Positions 21,173 through 30,710 of a stretch of 38,525 bases of DNA are shown here, in pieces. The stretch is from Cytophagales bacterium Ga0077538 (GTDB taxonomy: Bacteria; Bacteroidota; Bacteroidia; Cytophagales; Cyclobacteriaceae), in the NCBI GenBank assembly GCA_001464155.1, contig LNEN01000227.1, positions 1 through 38,525 on the forward strand. The letters are read 5' to 3'. A program made the translations under genes and the position numbers. A model generated the notes under the pieces. The model saw only the letters and a list, made by a program, of their open reading frames with translations. It searched no databases and had not been told where the DNA came from. Each line of letters starts with the position of its first letter. Position 1 is the first letter of the stretch.

Positions 21173-22551
21173 TGCAAACCACACTACCGCTACGCTCCCG
21201 CGAAACCAAGTGGGCCATGGAAAAAATACAAACCGGTATCTACATGAGTTCCGAAACCGGCACCGTGTACGAAACCGATAAGTTTAGCGTAGAGCCCGAC
21301 ACCAAAAACAGCACAACCACCTCCAACAGCGGCAAGCCTTATGCGCGTTGGGGCAAAGATAACTTCTACCCACAGCGCCTGATAGATACGGTCAATGCCG
21401 ACCCGGCAGCCTCCTTGCTTGAACGCAGAATCCACATGCATTGGGGCAAGGGTTTATTCTTTTACCGCAAGCGCATCGATAAGCAAGGCAACGAAGTAAT
21501 TGAAGTAGTGCCCGATGAGCAAGTGCCTGCAGAGATAGACGACTTTATGTGGCAGAATGATTTCCTCAATTTTCAGCAGGGAATCATTAGCGACTACGAG
21601 TGGTGGCACCGCTACGCAGTGCAGTACATTGCCAGCAACGATACGAAGATTCGCACGATTGAATGGACCCGAGTAAAAGACGTGCGTGCCGAACTGCGCG
21701 ATAAAAAAACAGGTCGCATCAATAACTACTACGTAAGCGGCAACTGGCCTGATCCTGCTGTAACGGACTATAGAAAAGTGCCTGCGCTGGATCGCCTCGG
21801 CAAAGGCAGTGGTATGTACATGCATCAGTTGGTGAACATCGACAAAGACTACTACCCGCAACCTGCCTGGCATGGCATCAACAAGTGGTTGCACATAGCG
21901 GCAAAAATTCCCCGTTGGATCCTCGCTAATATTGATAACAGCATGAACATAAAGTACCACGTGAAAATACCACTGGAGTACTTTATGAAGCGCCACCCCA
22001 TTGATGCCTACAAAACAGGTGAAGAGCGCCTGGAGGCCATTGCCAAGTTTGAGCAAGAGACATATAAAAACATCGACAAGTTTTTGGCAGGTGCCGAAAA
22101 TGCGCAGAAGGCCTTCTACAGTAAAGTAGCCGTAGACGACCAGGGCCACGCACTACCCGGTTGGGAAATAATTGTGCTGGATAACAAACTGCAAGACGAA
22201 GCCTGGCTGCGTGCTTACGGTACTGCAGCACTCGCCATTACTAGCGGTGTGGGCTTGCAGCCTAGCATTGCAGGCTATGTATTGCCCAACGGCCTAGGCT
22301 CTGGTAGCGGCAGCGACTTGCGTGAGCAATACAACTTTAGCAACCAGGTACTCTTTGGAATTGGCAGGCAAACCACCTTAGAGCCTTTCAATTTTGTGAA
22401 GCGAAGAAACGGTTGGGATCCTACCCTACACCTGGGCTACAAAGAGGTAGTGCTGCAAAGCACCGACCAGAACAAGAGTGGCTATGCCGTGCAGAATGAA
22501 GAAGCACCAACGAGCGACAAAGCCCAAACTAAAGACCCGATGACCGTATGA
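21172..22551 (+). CDS. Portal protein candidate, about 459 aa
   Basis: The track starts at TTG 21151, but ATG 21172 overlaps the previous stop (TAATG) and is preferred. The body includes NSGKPYARWGKDNFYPQRLI, IHMHWGKGLFFYRKRIDKQG and helical EERLEAIAKFEQETYKNIDK, with a Gly-Ser turn LPNGLGSGSGSDLREQYNF that resembles the portal crown/wing boundary. Length of 400-500 residues and position before a connector protein support a portal, the ring through which DNA enters the head. Unusually the terminase is 13 kb downstream rather than adjacent. Confidence 0.65.
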   Translation: MQTTLPLRSRETKWAMEKIQTGIYMSSETGTVYETDKFSVEPDTKNSTTTSNSGKPYARWGKDNFYPQRLIDTVNADPAASLLERRIHMHWGKGLFFYRKRIDKQGNEVIEVVPDEQVPAEIDDFMWQNDFLNFQQGIISDYEWWHRYAVQYIASNDTKIRTIEWTRVKDVRAELRDKKTGRINNYYVSGNWPDPAVTDYRKVPALDRLGKGSGMYMHQLVNIDKDYYPQPAWHGINKWLHIAAKIPRWILANIDNSMNIKYHVKIPLEYFMKRHPIDAYKTGEERLEAIAKFEQETYKNIDKFLAGAENAQKAFYSKVAVDDQGHALPGWEIIVLDNKLQDEAWLRAYGTAALAITSGVGLQPSIAGYVLPNGLGSGSGSDLREQYNFSNQVLFGIGRQTTLEPFNFVKRRNGWDPTLHLGYKEVVLQSTDQNKSGYAVQNEEAPTSDKAQTKDPMTV

Positions 22552-23570
22552 GCTTAATCACTACCATAGCGGAGTTAAAGAAGTATGTGAGCATCGATGC
22601 GAACGCAGCCATTGAAAACTGGCAACCCTTCATTGACGAAGCGCAAAGCCTGTACTTAAACGACTTGCTCAGCGAAGCTTTTATTGCTGAACTGCAAGCT
22701 GAGTATGACGATGTAAATGGTGATGCCGAAGCACTGCCAACTGATCTTAAAAACCTTTTCCCATACATCCAGCGAACCCTAGCTTACTATACGCTCCTAC
22801 TCGGCATTCCACACCTTACCGTTACGGTGGGCGATATGGGCATACGCGAGCACAGCAATCCGGAAAGCATGACGGCCAGCCGGTGGAAGGAAGAGAAGAT
22901 ACAACTTCATGCCCTTACCCAGGGAGATATACATGCTGATAAGTTGCTGGACTATTTAGAAGCCAATGCAGCAGTTGCGGCTTATGCCACCTGGGTAAGT
23001 AGCGAAGCCAACACACAGCGAAGCGGGTTTTTGGTGTATAGCACCAGCATTGCCAATCAGCATATCCGCATTAACAACAGCCGCAGGTTGTATAAAAAGT
23101 TACTGCCTATAATCGAAACAATCGAAACGCGTACAGTGCGCAAGTTGGTAGGGCAAGAGCAATACAATGAGCTGGTATCACAACTCAAAGATAATACGCT
23201 TACCTCTGAAAACAAAACCCTTGTTGGCAAGCTACAACCCATCATTAGCAAGCGTGCGCTCTACGAAGGCCTACCCCATTTGCAAGTAAGCATTGGCAGC
23301 GATGGCATTTGGTTATACACCGAAGTAGCCGAGCTGCGCAAGAAAGATTTCCTCGCCACCGATGCACAGGTAAAAGCCCTGCGCATGCAAGTAATGGATG
23401 GTGAATACGGCTACCTGGCCGATGAGCAGGAACTAAGACAATTTTTATTGGATAACATTGACCACTACCCGCTGGTAAAGGTTACCGGTGTGTACACCGC
23501 AAGGCCTGATCCTGGGCCCGTGTGGACTACACCACTGCCCGAGCCTGGCGATAAATACTTTAGTGTATAA
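22548..23570 (+). CDS. DUF6712-like head-tail protein, 340 aa
   Basis: It overlaps the portal stop by four bases (ATGA). Two halves look alike: LFPYIQRTLAYYTLLLGIPH with LTVTVGDMGIREHSN (about 68-102) and LQPIISKRALYEGLPHLQVS with IGSDGIWLYTEV (about 228-260), so an internal duplication is likely. This is the appearance of the DUF6712 family from Bacteroidota phages, probably a head-tail connector. Neighbours (portal before, lysis genes after) fit. Family name is from recall, not a search. Confidence 0.65.
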   Translation: MSLITTIAELKKYVSIDANAAIENWQPFIDEAQSLYLNDLLSEAFIAELQAEYDDVNGDAEALPTDLKNLFPYIQRTLAYYTLLLGIPHLTVTVGDMGIREHSNPESMTASRWKEEKIQLHALTQGDIHADKLLDYLEANAAVAAYATWVSSEANTQRSGFLVYSTSIANQHIRINNSRRLYKKLLPIIETIETRTVRKLVGQEQYNELVSQLKDNTLTSENKTLVGKLQPIISKRALYEGLPHLQVSIGSDGIWLYTEVAELRKKDFLATDAQVKALRMQVMDGEYGYLADEQELRQFLLDNIDHYPLVKVTGVYTARPDPGPVWTTPLPEPGDKYFSV

Positions 23571-23571
23571 C

Positions 23572-23820
23572 ATGGCTAAGAGAAAGCAAGACATAGATAC
23601 CGAACAGGAAGTAACCCTGGCAAGAATTGATGAACGATTAAAAGCAATCATCGATAGCAATGATTTGATTTACTCTGAAGTAAAAAAAAACAATGGCAGG
23701 GTAACCAATCTTGAACATTGGCGCAGCCGCATGAAGGGCGTGTGGATAGCCGTGGTTATTGGAGGATCTGTGATCGGTGCCCTTGCTGGCATTCTCGTTA
23801 CCTACCTAATCCCTAAATAA
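23572..23820 (+). CDS. XhlA-like single-TM protein (holin accessory), 82 aa
   Basis: The track starts at 23488 inside the previous gene; ATG 23572 follows the stop by one base and is the real start. A charged coiled coil (residues 1-50, QEVTLARIDERLKAIIDSND) is followed by one membrane helix at about 56-80 (GVWIAVVIGGSVIGALAGIL). This is the XhlA or small holin-accessory layout. The endolysin follows one base later and a 3TM-type holin is next, so a lysis role is likely. Confidence 0.7.
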   Translation: MAKRKQDIDTEQEVTLARIDERLKAIIDSNDLIYSEVKKNNGRVTNLEHWRSRMKGVWIAVVIGGSVIGALAGILVTYLIPK

Positions 23821-23821
23821 T

Positions 23822-24379
23822 ATGAAGGCTGCAGACAATGTGTTTTTAGTGGTAAAGCCCGGTGTGGTGCTCACGCCAATTATTGAACCGGTCATCTGCT
23901 CGCTGGAGATCTACTTCCGCGAAGCAGGACTAAAAGCCTTTGTTACCAGCGGCCTGCGCGATGCACATGACCAACTGCGCATTGTTAAAAAGTACTTGAT
24001 CGCTAAAGGTCTTGATAAACACTATCCTGCAACCATGGCCTGCAAACACCCCATGGAGAAGGACCGTGGCTACTATGTGTGGCAATTGGCGTGGAGCCAC
24101 TTGCTAAACGTAGGGGTAATCATTAACCCACCGCTCGCATCTGAATGCTTGATGGACTACTTCCGAAATGGTAAAAACCGTAAGGGGCAAATCATTAATC
24201 AAACACCCCACGCCAATGGTACCAGCTTCGACATAGGTGGTGCCGGTGGAGACGATGCTACTATTAAAGATGAGTTGGTAGTCATGGAACGCGCTATGAA
24301 AGCCAAGGTAAAAGGGCTTATCTACATCCTACCAGAACACAACAACAACGCCATCCACTGCGACTGCGTGCGCAGCTAA
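23822..24379 (+). CDS. M15-type (D-Ala-D-Ala peptidase-like) endolysin candidate, 185 aa
   Basis: His130 and Asp137 in TPHANGTSFDIGG match the HxxxxxxD zinc site of M15/VanY-type peptidases, and His173/His179 in PEHNNNAIHCDC could supply the third ligand with Glu172 as the base. TSGLRDAHDQLRIV near residue 45 is the expected substrate-side segment. Such enzymes cut peptide bridges in peptidoglycan at lysis. It sits between XhlA-like and holin genes. No signal peptide, so release would need the holin. Assignment from motif spacing; exact subfamily unknown. Confidence 0.7.
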   Translation: MKAADNVFLVVKPGVVLTPIIEPVICSLEIYFREAGLKAFVTSGLRDAHDQLRIVKKYLIAKGLDKHYPATMACKHPMEKDRGYYVWQLAWSHLLNVGVIINPPLASECLMDYFRNGKNRKGQIINQTPHANGTSFDIGGAGGDDATIKDELVVMERAMKAKVKGLIYILPEHNNNAIHCDCVRS

Positions 24380-24420
24380 CCCGTCCTAAGATACAGTACA
24401 GTGTATGGGTAGTTTAGAGT

Positions 24421-24894
24421 ATGAATTTCATCGGCAAACTACTGGGCATCAAACCCGAAAAAGTTGTAGACAGTGTCGGCAATGTGCTCGACAACCTGAT
24501 TACCAATAAGGAAGAACTCGCTGCGGCCAAGCTGGCCGTGCAGCAAGAAGCCAATCGTCACCTGGAAGCGATATCCACCGCAGCCGAGAACATGGAGAAG
24601 GCTTACCTCGCAGACATTGACAGCGCACGCAAAATGCAAGCGGTAGCTCTCGGCCAAGATGATAAATTCAGCAAACGCTATGTGTATTACCTCAGCAGCT
24701 TTGTGATCGTCAGTGCCACTGCTTTTGGCATACTCTTGTTCTACGTAGACTTTCCGGAAAGTAATCGCAGGTTGGTGGAAATGTTTGCAGACATCTATCT
24801 GTTTGCCGGTGCCATTATGGTATTACAATTCTTTTTTGGTAGCAGCAAGGGCAGCCAGGATAAAGATGTATTGCTTAAGCAAATGAAGCCATGA
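24421..24894 (+). CDS. Holin candidate (3TM-holin-like family), 157 aa
   Basis: An amphipathic N-terminal region (FIGKLLGIKPEKVVDSVGNV) and a long helix (AAKLAVQQEANRHLEAISTA) precede ARKMQAVALGQDDKFSKRYV, a pattern of the GTA/3TM holin family, then membrane helices at about 87-109 and 121-141. Such proteins form the membrane pore that releases the endolysin. It follows the endolysin by 41 bases and overlaps the next gene by four. It could be named differently in some catalogues; two visible TM helices plus an N-terminal amphipathic part support the call. Confidence 0.75.
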   Translation: MNFIGKLLGIKPEKVVDSVGNVLDNLITNKEELAAAKLAVQQEANRHLEAISTAAENMEKAYLADIDSARKMQAVALGQDDKFSKRYVYYLSSFVIVSATAFGILLFYVDFPESNRRLVEMFADIYLFAGAIMVLQFFFGSSKGSQDKDVLLKQMKP

Positions 24895-25382
24895 TCCAGT
24901 TTACGACTCTCAACTTACCCGAAATAGTACCCCAGCAAGACTTACTCGACTGGCGCAAGAGCTTACGCACTACAGAGGCGAATGCAGCTCCTTCCGAGGT
25001 AAAAGAATTTATTGAAGCACTCGCGGCTAAGCTACCCGACTATGGCCGCATCGGGCAAGACATGGTGCCCTTTACCGGCTATGAGTTACGCCTTGCAGGT
25101 ATCAAACAATTGGGTGGCGAGACACTGGTGGACTTTGCTGTGTACAAAATAGCCGTGCCACGTTTGGCCGCCACCGACCAGGCATTGACCATGTACCGCA
25201 TCTACCAACGCAAGGGCAAGAAGGGATTGATCGACTACTGCAAAGCCAAGGTGCAAGGCACGGAGCTGGAGCGATTACTGTACATTCTCAACGTGCATGT
25301 GTTCCATATCGAGAGCGTGGAGTTTAGAGAAGTAATGGACCGCATTCACAATTCAAATAAACTGCTGACCGATGAACAATAG
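24891..25382 (+). CDS. Hypothetical tail-region protein, 163 aa
   Basis: Begins MIQFTTLNLPEIVPQQDLLD and has a mixed fold with TGYELRLAGIKQLGGETLVD. It overlaps the holin gene by four bases and the 266-aa gene by eleven. The position between lysis and tail-tip genes suggests a tail completion or assembly factor, but no motif is diagnostic. The two genes that follow overlap in a staircase; no slippery heptamer is seen at the 25372-25382 overlap. Confidence 0.6.
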   Translation: MIQFTTLNLPEIVPQQDLLDWRKSLRTTEANAAPSEVKEFIEALAAKLPDYGRIGQDMVPFTGYELRLAGIKQLGGETLVDFAVYKIAVPRLAATDQALTMYRIYQRKGKKGLIDYCKAKVQGTELERLLYILNVHVFHIESVEFREVMDRIHNSNKLLTDEQ

Positions 25383-26172
25383 AACCTACAAGGTATCGGA
25401 CTTATTTTATACCAACTGGCAACAAGTAAGCGCCCAGCGGCTGGCCGAAGGCTACACTGCGTACAGCATTTTGCAAGGTTGTGAGTTGGGTAGCGATGAA
25501 TACGGCAAGGCTTTGATTATGACTTTGCGCGCTTTGCGAAAGAACCCGCGCCTGGTAGATCAGATTACGGTAGAGCAGGCGGTAGATATTTTTAACGAGA
25601 TCGCCCCAGAGCTATCCAAGCCCTGGTATAGCTTTCCACAACAACGCATCGCTTTTCGCTTTCAGTTTTTGTTTGCCCCTAAAGAGAAGATGGGCAACAG
25701 AACCTTTGATCATTTAGTGTATGCGGACTCCTGCCTGATGAAGATATTGAACAGTGCCGAGCCCGAAAAGCAACTAAGCGAACTTAGTCGCCTTGCTTCT
25801 ATACTGTATACCCGATCAGGCGAGCACTATTACAACGACCGCGAAGTAACAGCCAAGCAAGTTCACTGGCAGAAGAACTTAGAACTATGGCAACTACAGG
25901 CCATCTTCTACACGTTTGCGCACATCAAAAAATACATAGTAGAGGGCTGCCAACATTTGTTCGAGCAGCCTAAAGGGGATGCCGGAACAGGTCCGGTAAA
26001 GGTGAGCGATAGCATGCCCATGTGGAGCGAGATTAAGTTTGCGCTAGCAGAGAGCGGTGTATTTGGAACCTTTGATGAGGTAGGTAGAACGGATCTCTAC
26101 AAAGTGATCAATTACCTGGAGAGCCGCGCCAAGAAGCAGAAGGAGGCTGCAAGCAATGCTAAGTCTAAATAG
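25372..26172 (+). CDS. Hypothetical tail assembly protein, 266 aa
   Basis: Largely helical with MNNRTYKVSDLFYTNWQQVS, a central PQQRIAFRFQFLFAPKEKMG and a basic C-terminus SRAKKQKEAASNAKSK. It starts inside the previous gene and ends 17 bases into the next. It lies between the lysis genes and tail-tip genes, where assembly chaperones of the tape measure are often found. No family identified. Confidence 0.6.
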   Translation: MNNRTYKVSDLFYTNWQQVSAQRLAEGYTAYSILQGCELGSDEYGKALIMTLRALRKNPRLVDQITVEQAVDIFNEIAPELSKPWYSFPQQRIAFRFQFLFAPKEKMGNRTFDHLVYADSCLMKILNSAEPEKQLSELSRLASILYTRSGEHYYNDREVTAKQVHWQKNLELWQLQAIFYTFAHIKKYIVEGCQHLFEQPKGDAGTGPVKVSDSMPMWSEIKFALAESGVFGTFDEVGRTDLYKVINYLESRAKKQKEAASNAKSK

Positions 26173-26659
26173 TTATACAGGATACCGCGCCTACTTTGAG
26201 AACCTGGCTACTCAACACGTAGACATTGCCGGCTTTAAGTATGGCGATGATAAGGTAGTGCAGAACGATAGCCGCAAAGGTTTGCCAACCGTATTCTTAC
26301 ACTGCCTGCCCTACGAGAGTGCCCGTTATAGCGGTCCCAACATAGACCAGCAGTACAGACGAAAGCGTGCCCGTTACGCCATTTTGAAAGTATGCCCACC
26401 CGGCAACTTTGCAGCAGAGAATGAAGTGCTTGACTTCTGCGAGGTAATAGCCTTGCAGGTGAATGCCCGTATGATTTATAAAGACAAACCCGTGCTGAGC
26501 GTGATGCTGGATGTGAGCAGTATTGAAATGAAACCTGTTACCGACATCATCAACTCCACCAAATACATTGGTGTGGAAGTGGGAATCGATGTAATGGATA
26601 ACCCAGGCATGAGTTTAAATGTGAACAAGTGGACAGATTTAATACCCCCAACACCCTAA
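26156..26659 (+). CDS. Tail completion-like protein, 167 aa
   Basis: The sequence (MLSLNSYTGYRAYFENLATQ, VFLHCLPYESARYSGPNIDQ) continues as a beta-rich body ending VNKWTDLIPPTP. It precedes the large tail protein by three bases. Size and fold suggest a small tail-tip or tail-terminator component, but this is inferred from position. No motif recognised. Confidence 0.55.
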   Translation: MLSLNSYTGYRAYFENLATQHVDIAGFKYGDDKVVQNDSRKGLPTVFLHCLPYESARYSGPNIDQQYRRKRARYAILKVCPPGNFAAENEVLDFCEVIALQVNARMIYKDKPVLSVMLDVSSIEMKPVTDIINSTKYIGVEVGIDVMDNPGMSLNVNKWTDLIPPTP

Positions 26660-26662
26660 GCC

Positions 26663-28852
26663 ATGCCAACCATAGGAAGTAATTTATCGCAGTGGGGTAA
26701 CGTAGGTGAATACGAAACCGACAGAAGCACCTGGGGCTTTTCGGATACTGCATTTATTGCCTATTCCAGATCCACACTTTTTAGTTTTGTTTTTAGCAAT
26801 AGCTGTGTAGCCTACTTGCATTCATTGCCCGGGCTCTACCCCTTTCTTGATTGGGTTCCTCAACGATTCACAGCAGTAGCAGGAAAGAAATATCGAGCGG
26901 GTGCCCTGGTAACTAAAACCGGATCTGCCAGTGCAGGAAGCGTAGTGGAGATTATCAGTACATCGGCCAACCTGGTGAAGGATACGGCTACCACTAAAAC
27001 ATTTGGTGAGTTGGCCAGTACACCCACCTTTATTGAAACCTATTTTGATTGTTTAGTGAGTGGCACGTATACCATCTGGATACGTTCTACCAATGTAGAC
27101 AGCTTGCAAACATTATCGATCGGTACCAATATCTACACCGATTCATTTAGTGTTTTTGAATGGGAGGAGCCCGCTGGCCCCGTGTGCACACTTGCCTTTG
27201 ATTTACCCAACTGTGTTGTCGTTAACGAAACAGGTCCAAGCAGCACAGATGGATCTATTACCCTTGCGGTAACAGGCGCAACAGGACCGGTGGAATACAG
27301 TAAAGACAATGGGGCTACATGGCAGAGCAGTGCCCTCTTTGCAGGGCTGGACAGTGGCACCTACCAATGCAAGGCACGAGAGACAGGTAATTTAAGCTGC
27401 GTAGTATCACAAAGTTTTGCCGTAAACATTGCTGCGCCAACGTTTAGCTGGACCAGCGCCAAAACCGATGAGACGGTGGCAGGTTCTAATGATGGAACTA
27501 TTTCTATAACAGTAAGCGGGACAGTAGCGCCTTTCACCTATTCCAAAGACGGTGGCACCACCTACCAAGGCGGTAACATTTTTACAGGGCTGGCTCCTGG
27601 TACCTATACCATTACTGTAAAAGATTTTAACGACCAATTAGTAAGTGGCAACGTAACCATTGCGGCAGGAGTTGTTTTGTTTGACAAGGCTTTCTTTTCA
27701 CTAGATCCGATACCCTTTACAGTGAATGAAGGTGCAAACAGTGCCGAAGATAATTACCGATTGTACGTAGATGTGCGAGTGGAAGATGTGGCTGGCAGCT
27801 CCGTTTTCACCAGCAGAATGAAAGCTACCCTGGAGCCTGAAAGCAACGGTGTTGCCACATTCAATTTACGACAGGCCTTTCGAGATGCATTAACTGCAGC
27901 ACCTCCCGTATTGAATACAGCTTTACCGCAACGCATAACAGATCGTATTAAGTTTTTTAAATGCTACAGTGGAGAAATATTTGACGCCTTGACTGTACCA
28001 AGTGAGCTTACTGCATCCAATCTTTTATTAGTACTTCTCGGAGGGTTAGACAAAAAGCAATACCCTGGCTTTAACTTCTTTACTAGCTTCTTAAGCACTT
28101 ATAAGAAGTTTCTGAGCTGGCAACCCTTGGTTAAATATGTGAATCGTGCACAGGAAGAATACCTTACCTTCTTTGTATACGCCACAAACCAGACCACATT
28201 GAAGATGCGGGTGAAGTGCTACTATACTGATAACACGAACAGTACCTATACTGCCTTTACCGTTTCTGGTGGAGCGTTGAAAGGTTATTTGTACCAGTTC
28301 CCTACTGGCCCTACACATGCGGGTATTCTCGGGCATCAACCAGCAAAAACGCTAACCCACTATGAAGTGTGGCTATTAAACGGTGCGGATGAGGTAATCA
28401 CCGAAGTAAGAACCTACAAAATGAATTCGGTAGAATCTCCCAACACACGCTATTTCCTATACCTGAATAGTGTGGGTGGTTATGATACCCTACTGGCCAC
28501 CGGAAAAGCTACCGTTGAAACAGCTATTGAGAAAACCATTATTCAAAAACACTTGCCTGTAAACTACCAGGCAGAAGATGGGGAGTTTGAAGTGAACGAC
28601 AGTCTCTTCCAGAAATCAGGCAACTATAGTACCGGATACTTAATCGGAACTTATGGTGAAGAATTTCAAAAGGCCCTGCTCGATTTTATGAAGAGCAAGC
28701 GGGTGTTTGAAATAACCACTGGGAAACGTGTACCAGTAATTATTGAGAAGGCCAACATGCGCTACAGCGATGACGACAGCACCGAATATTACTTGCGGTT
28801 CAACATTCAAGAAGCTTACAACAACCATTCTTTCACTCCTGATGTGCTATGA
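26663..28852 (+). CDS. Large tail protein with two SprB-type repeats, 729 aa
   Basis: Residues about 175-255 and 260-330 are two copies of the SprB repeat: ITLAVTGATGPVEYSKDNGA, FAGLDSGTYQCKARE, and ISITVSGTVAPFTYSKDGGT with FTGLAPGTYTITVKD. SprB repeats build the mobile surface adhesins of gliding Bacteroidota. The N-terminal 170 residues look like a jelly-roll or galactose-binding-like fold, and the C-terminal 390 residues match a Bacteroidota phage tail protein. It overlaps the next gene by ATGA. Most likely a tail-tip or adsorption protein; whether the repeats bind host or other proteins is unknown. Confidence 0.75.
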   Translation: MPTIGSNLSQWGNVGEYETDRSTWGFSDTAFIAYSRSTLFSFVFSNSCVAYLHSLPGLYPFLDWVPQRFTAVAGKKYRAGALVTKTGSASAGSVVEIISTSANLVKDTATTKTFGELASTPTFIETYFDCLVSGTYTIWIRSTNVDSLQTLSIGTNIYTDSFSVFEWEEPAGPVCTLAFDLPNCVVVNETGPSSTDGSITLAVTGATGPVEYSKDNGATWQSSALFAGLDSGTYQCKARETGNLSCVVSQSFAVNIAAPTFSWTSAKTDETVAGSNDGTISITVSGTVAPFTYSKDGGTTYQGGNIFTGLAPGTYTITVKDFNDQLVSGNVTIAAGVVLFDKAFFSLDPIPFTVNEGANSAEDNYRLYVDVRVEDVAGSSVFTSRMKATLEPESNGVATFNLRQAFRDALTAAPPVLNTALPQRITDRIKFFKCYSGEIFDALTVPSELTASNLLLVLLGGLDKKQYPGFNFFTSFLSTYKKFLSWQPLVKYVNRAQEEYLTFFVYATNQTTLKMRVKCYYTDNTNSTYTAFTVSGGALKGYLYQFPTGPTHAGILGHQPAKTLTHYEVWLLNGADEVITEVRTYKMNSVESPNTRYFLYLNSVGGYDTLLATGKATVETAIEKTIIQKHLPVNYQAEDGEFEVNDSLFQKSGNYSTGYLIGTYGEEFQKALLDFMKSKRVFEITTGKRVPVIIEKANMRYSDDDSTEYYLRFNIQEAYNNHSFTPDVL

Positions 28853-30708
28853 TCGGAATAAAATACAATGGCGAATGGTTCGATCTGCTGCCTTCTACAC
28901 GTATACAGCTGGCACTTAAGAGTCCATTGTTTGCAGAGAACAATGTAATCCCAGGAAGCTTCTCTCTTCCCTTTGAACTTCCTTTTGGTGAGGCTAGCCC
29001 AAAGAACACTCAAATGCTTAGCCACATAGATGTGGTGGAAAACCCAGTGCGTGTGCGTAAGGTTCAGGTACAATTGCACTATGATAACAATCTTTTTAAA
29101 CCAGGATACCTGGCTATTGGAAAGGTTAATGCACAAGGGAACAGAGTAAGTACCAATTTTGATTTTGGGCTTTCTATACTAGCCGATGACTTTAAAACAA
29201 AAAAGATTACTGAGATCGCGAACGATTCGGTTACCATGTCTAGTGCTCCTTTTGTTAAGAGTGTGATCTTAATTGCCAGAACCAACATTCACAGTGCACC
29301 ATTTAAAATTGAAATTAACGGTAGGGAATTTTCTGGAAATAATAATGCTGCAATTGCTGCCGCCATAAATGCCGATGCTAATGAACCACGAGCAAAAGCT
29401 ACCTATGTAAACACTCCCTTTAATGGCGATGCCCCTGATTACATAAGCCTGGAACCCTATACGGGGGCAACCAATATTGAAACTCCCCTTACCATCAAGT
29501 ACATTGATGATATACCGAGCACGTTGAAGTGGAGCATCAATGCTGATGACCTTCATGCCAACTACACCACTCCCATTATCAACTGGCTCAATACAAATTT
29601 TAACACAGCCACACCTTTGGATAACCGTATGCGCTTCCCCATGTATAAAAATGAGGGGCTGTATGAAGATGAGAAGGTGAAATGGTTTAAAAGTGTAGAC
29701 TATAATTGGATGAACCCCTGCAACTTCGGCAACTACCTGGGAAACTTGGCGGCCAACGAAGGTTTTAGGCCAAGTAATTTTGGGAGCCTTGCTCCTTATA
29801 TAAGGCTTGCTTGGGTTATGGATCGAATTGAGTCATACTTTGGTATTGAGTTCGAAGGTGATTTTTTAACAGATCCAGATTACGATGCTGCTTTGTTCTT
29901 CCACAGTCATTCGCTGGATATACGCATCCCCTTCATCACCGGAACGGATGAAGCTCGCGACTGGATTGCCTTCAAAAGAACTTTTAACACCAATGAATTT
30001 CTTCCAGAAATAACGGTGCCAGAGCTCTTGAAGTCGATAGGCGCTTGCTTCAATTTGGCTGTGTATTACAATGAAGCGACTGGCAGCATTCGGCTACAGA
30101 AGCGAGATCCAATACTGAGTGAAAGAAGCTACATCCCTAAAACACGCTACAGTCCACTAAAGGATAGCGATGATATTGGACTGAACGGCATAACATTTAG
30201 AAGAAACAAAGACACTGACGACCTCCGAGCAATTGACGACCAGTACGTAAGTGGAGAAAGCGAGCAGGATATTGTGTTTGCTTTAGGCTCAACACCAGGC
30301 GAGGCTACTGTGTACTATGGTAGCAGCAGCTTGTACCCTTACACCGTACCTGTAGTAAAACGAAAGAGCTCAACAAAGATTCCGCTCAGCTTCTTCTTTT
30401 ATGAGTACAGAGCTGGCGGTGCCAGTGGCAACAAGCCGTTAGTGAATACCCATTTGCAAGATTGCAACTTTACCCTGGCAGGTGCTGAGGGCCTTATTGA
30501 AAAAAGGCATGCACTTTACCTGCGGTTTTTGCTTACAAGAAAAGAACTGAGCTATACTGAATACATGGCTTTGGGCGAAGTGCTGGCGTTGGATTGGGAA
30601 AAGAAGGTGATGCTGGACAGAGTTAAGTATTTGTACAAAGACATTACCCTTACACTTAGCATGCAAGGCATAGAGCCTGCCGAGGTTACACTTTACACAA
30701 CCCCTTAA
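28849..30708 (+). CDS. Distal tail or baseplate-like protein, 619 aa
   Basis: Starts MIGIKYNGEWFDLLPSTRIQ, a region reminiscent of distal tail proteins, with FSLPFELPFGEASPKNTQML shortly after and large mixed beta segments. Begins in an ATGA overlap with the SprB-repeat protein and ends three bases before the next gene. In siphoviruses such a protein joins the tail tube and the fibre. No catalytic motif. Function inferred from location and N-terminal pattern. Confidence 0.6.
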   Translation: MIGIKYNGEWFDLLPSTRIQLALKSPLFAENNVIPGSFSLPFELPFGEASPKNTQMLSHIDVVENPVRVRKVQVQLHYDNNLFKPGYLAIGKVNAQGNRVSTNFDFGLSILADDFKTKKITEIANDSVTMSSAPFVKSVILIARTNIHSAPFKIEINGREFSGNNNAAIAAAINADANEPRAKATYVNTPFNGDAPDYISLEPYTGATNIETPLTIKYIDDIPSTLKWSINADDLHANYTTPIINWLNTNFNTATPLDNRMRFPMYKNEGLYEDEKVKWFKSVDYNWMNPCNFGNYLGNLAANEGFRPSNFGSLAPYIRLAWVMDRIESYFGIEFEGDFLTDPDYDAALFFHSHSLDIRIPFITGTDEARDWIAFKRTFNTNEFLPEITVPELLKSIGACFNLAVYYNEATGSIRLQKRDPILSERSYIPKTRYSPLKDSDDIGLNGITFRRNKDTDDLRAIDDQYVSGESEQDIVFALGSTPGEATVYYGSSSLYPYTVPVVKRKSSTKIPLSFFFYEYRAGGASGNKPLVNTHLQDCNFTLAGAEGLIEKRHALYLRFLLTRKELSYTEYMALGEVLALDWEKKVMLDRVKYLYKDITLTLSMQGIEPAEVTLYTTP

Positions 30709-30710
30709 TC

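Noticed and set aside
21454-22149. 231-aa minus-strand ORF
   Set aside because: Shadow of the portal gene, with antisense-type composition (Val/His/Tyr-rich) and no context.
24891-26172. Programmed frameshift between the two overlapping tail-region genes
   Set aside because: They overlap by 11 bases but no slippery heptamer is visible, and each has its own ATG.
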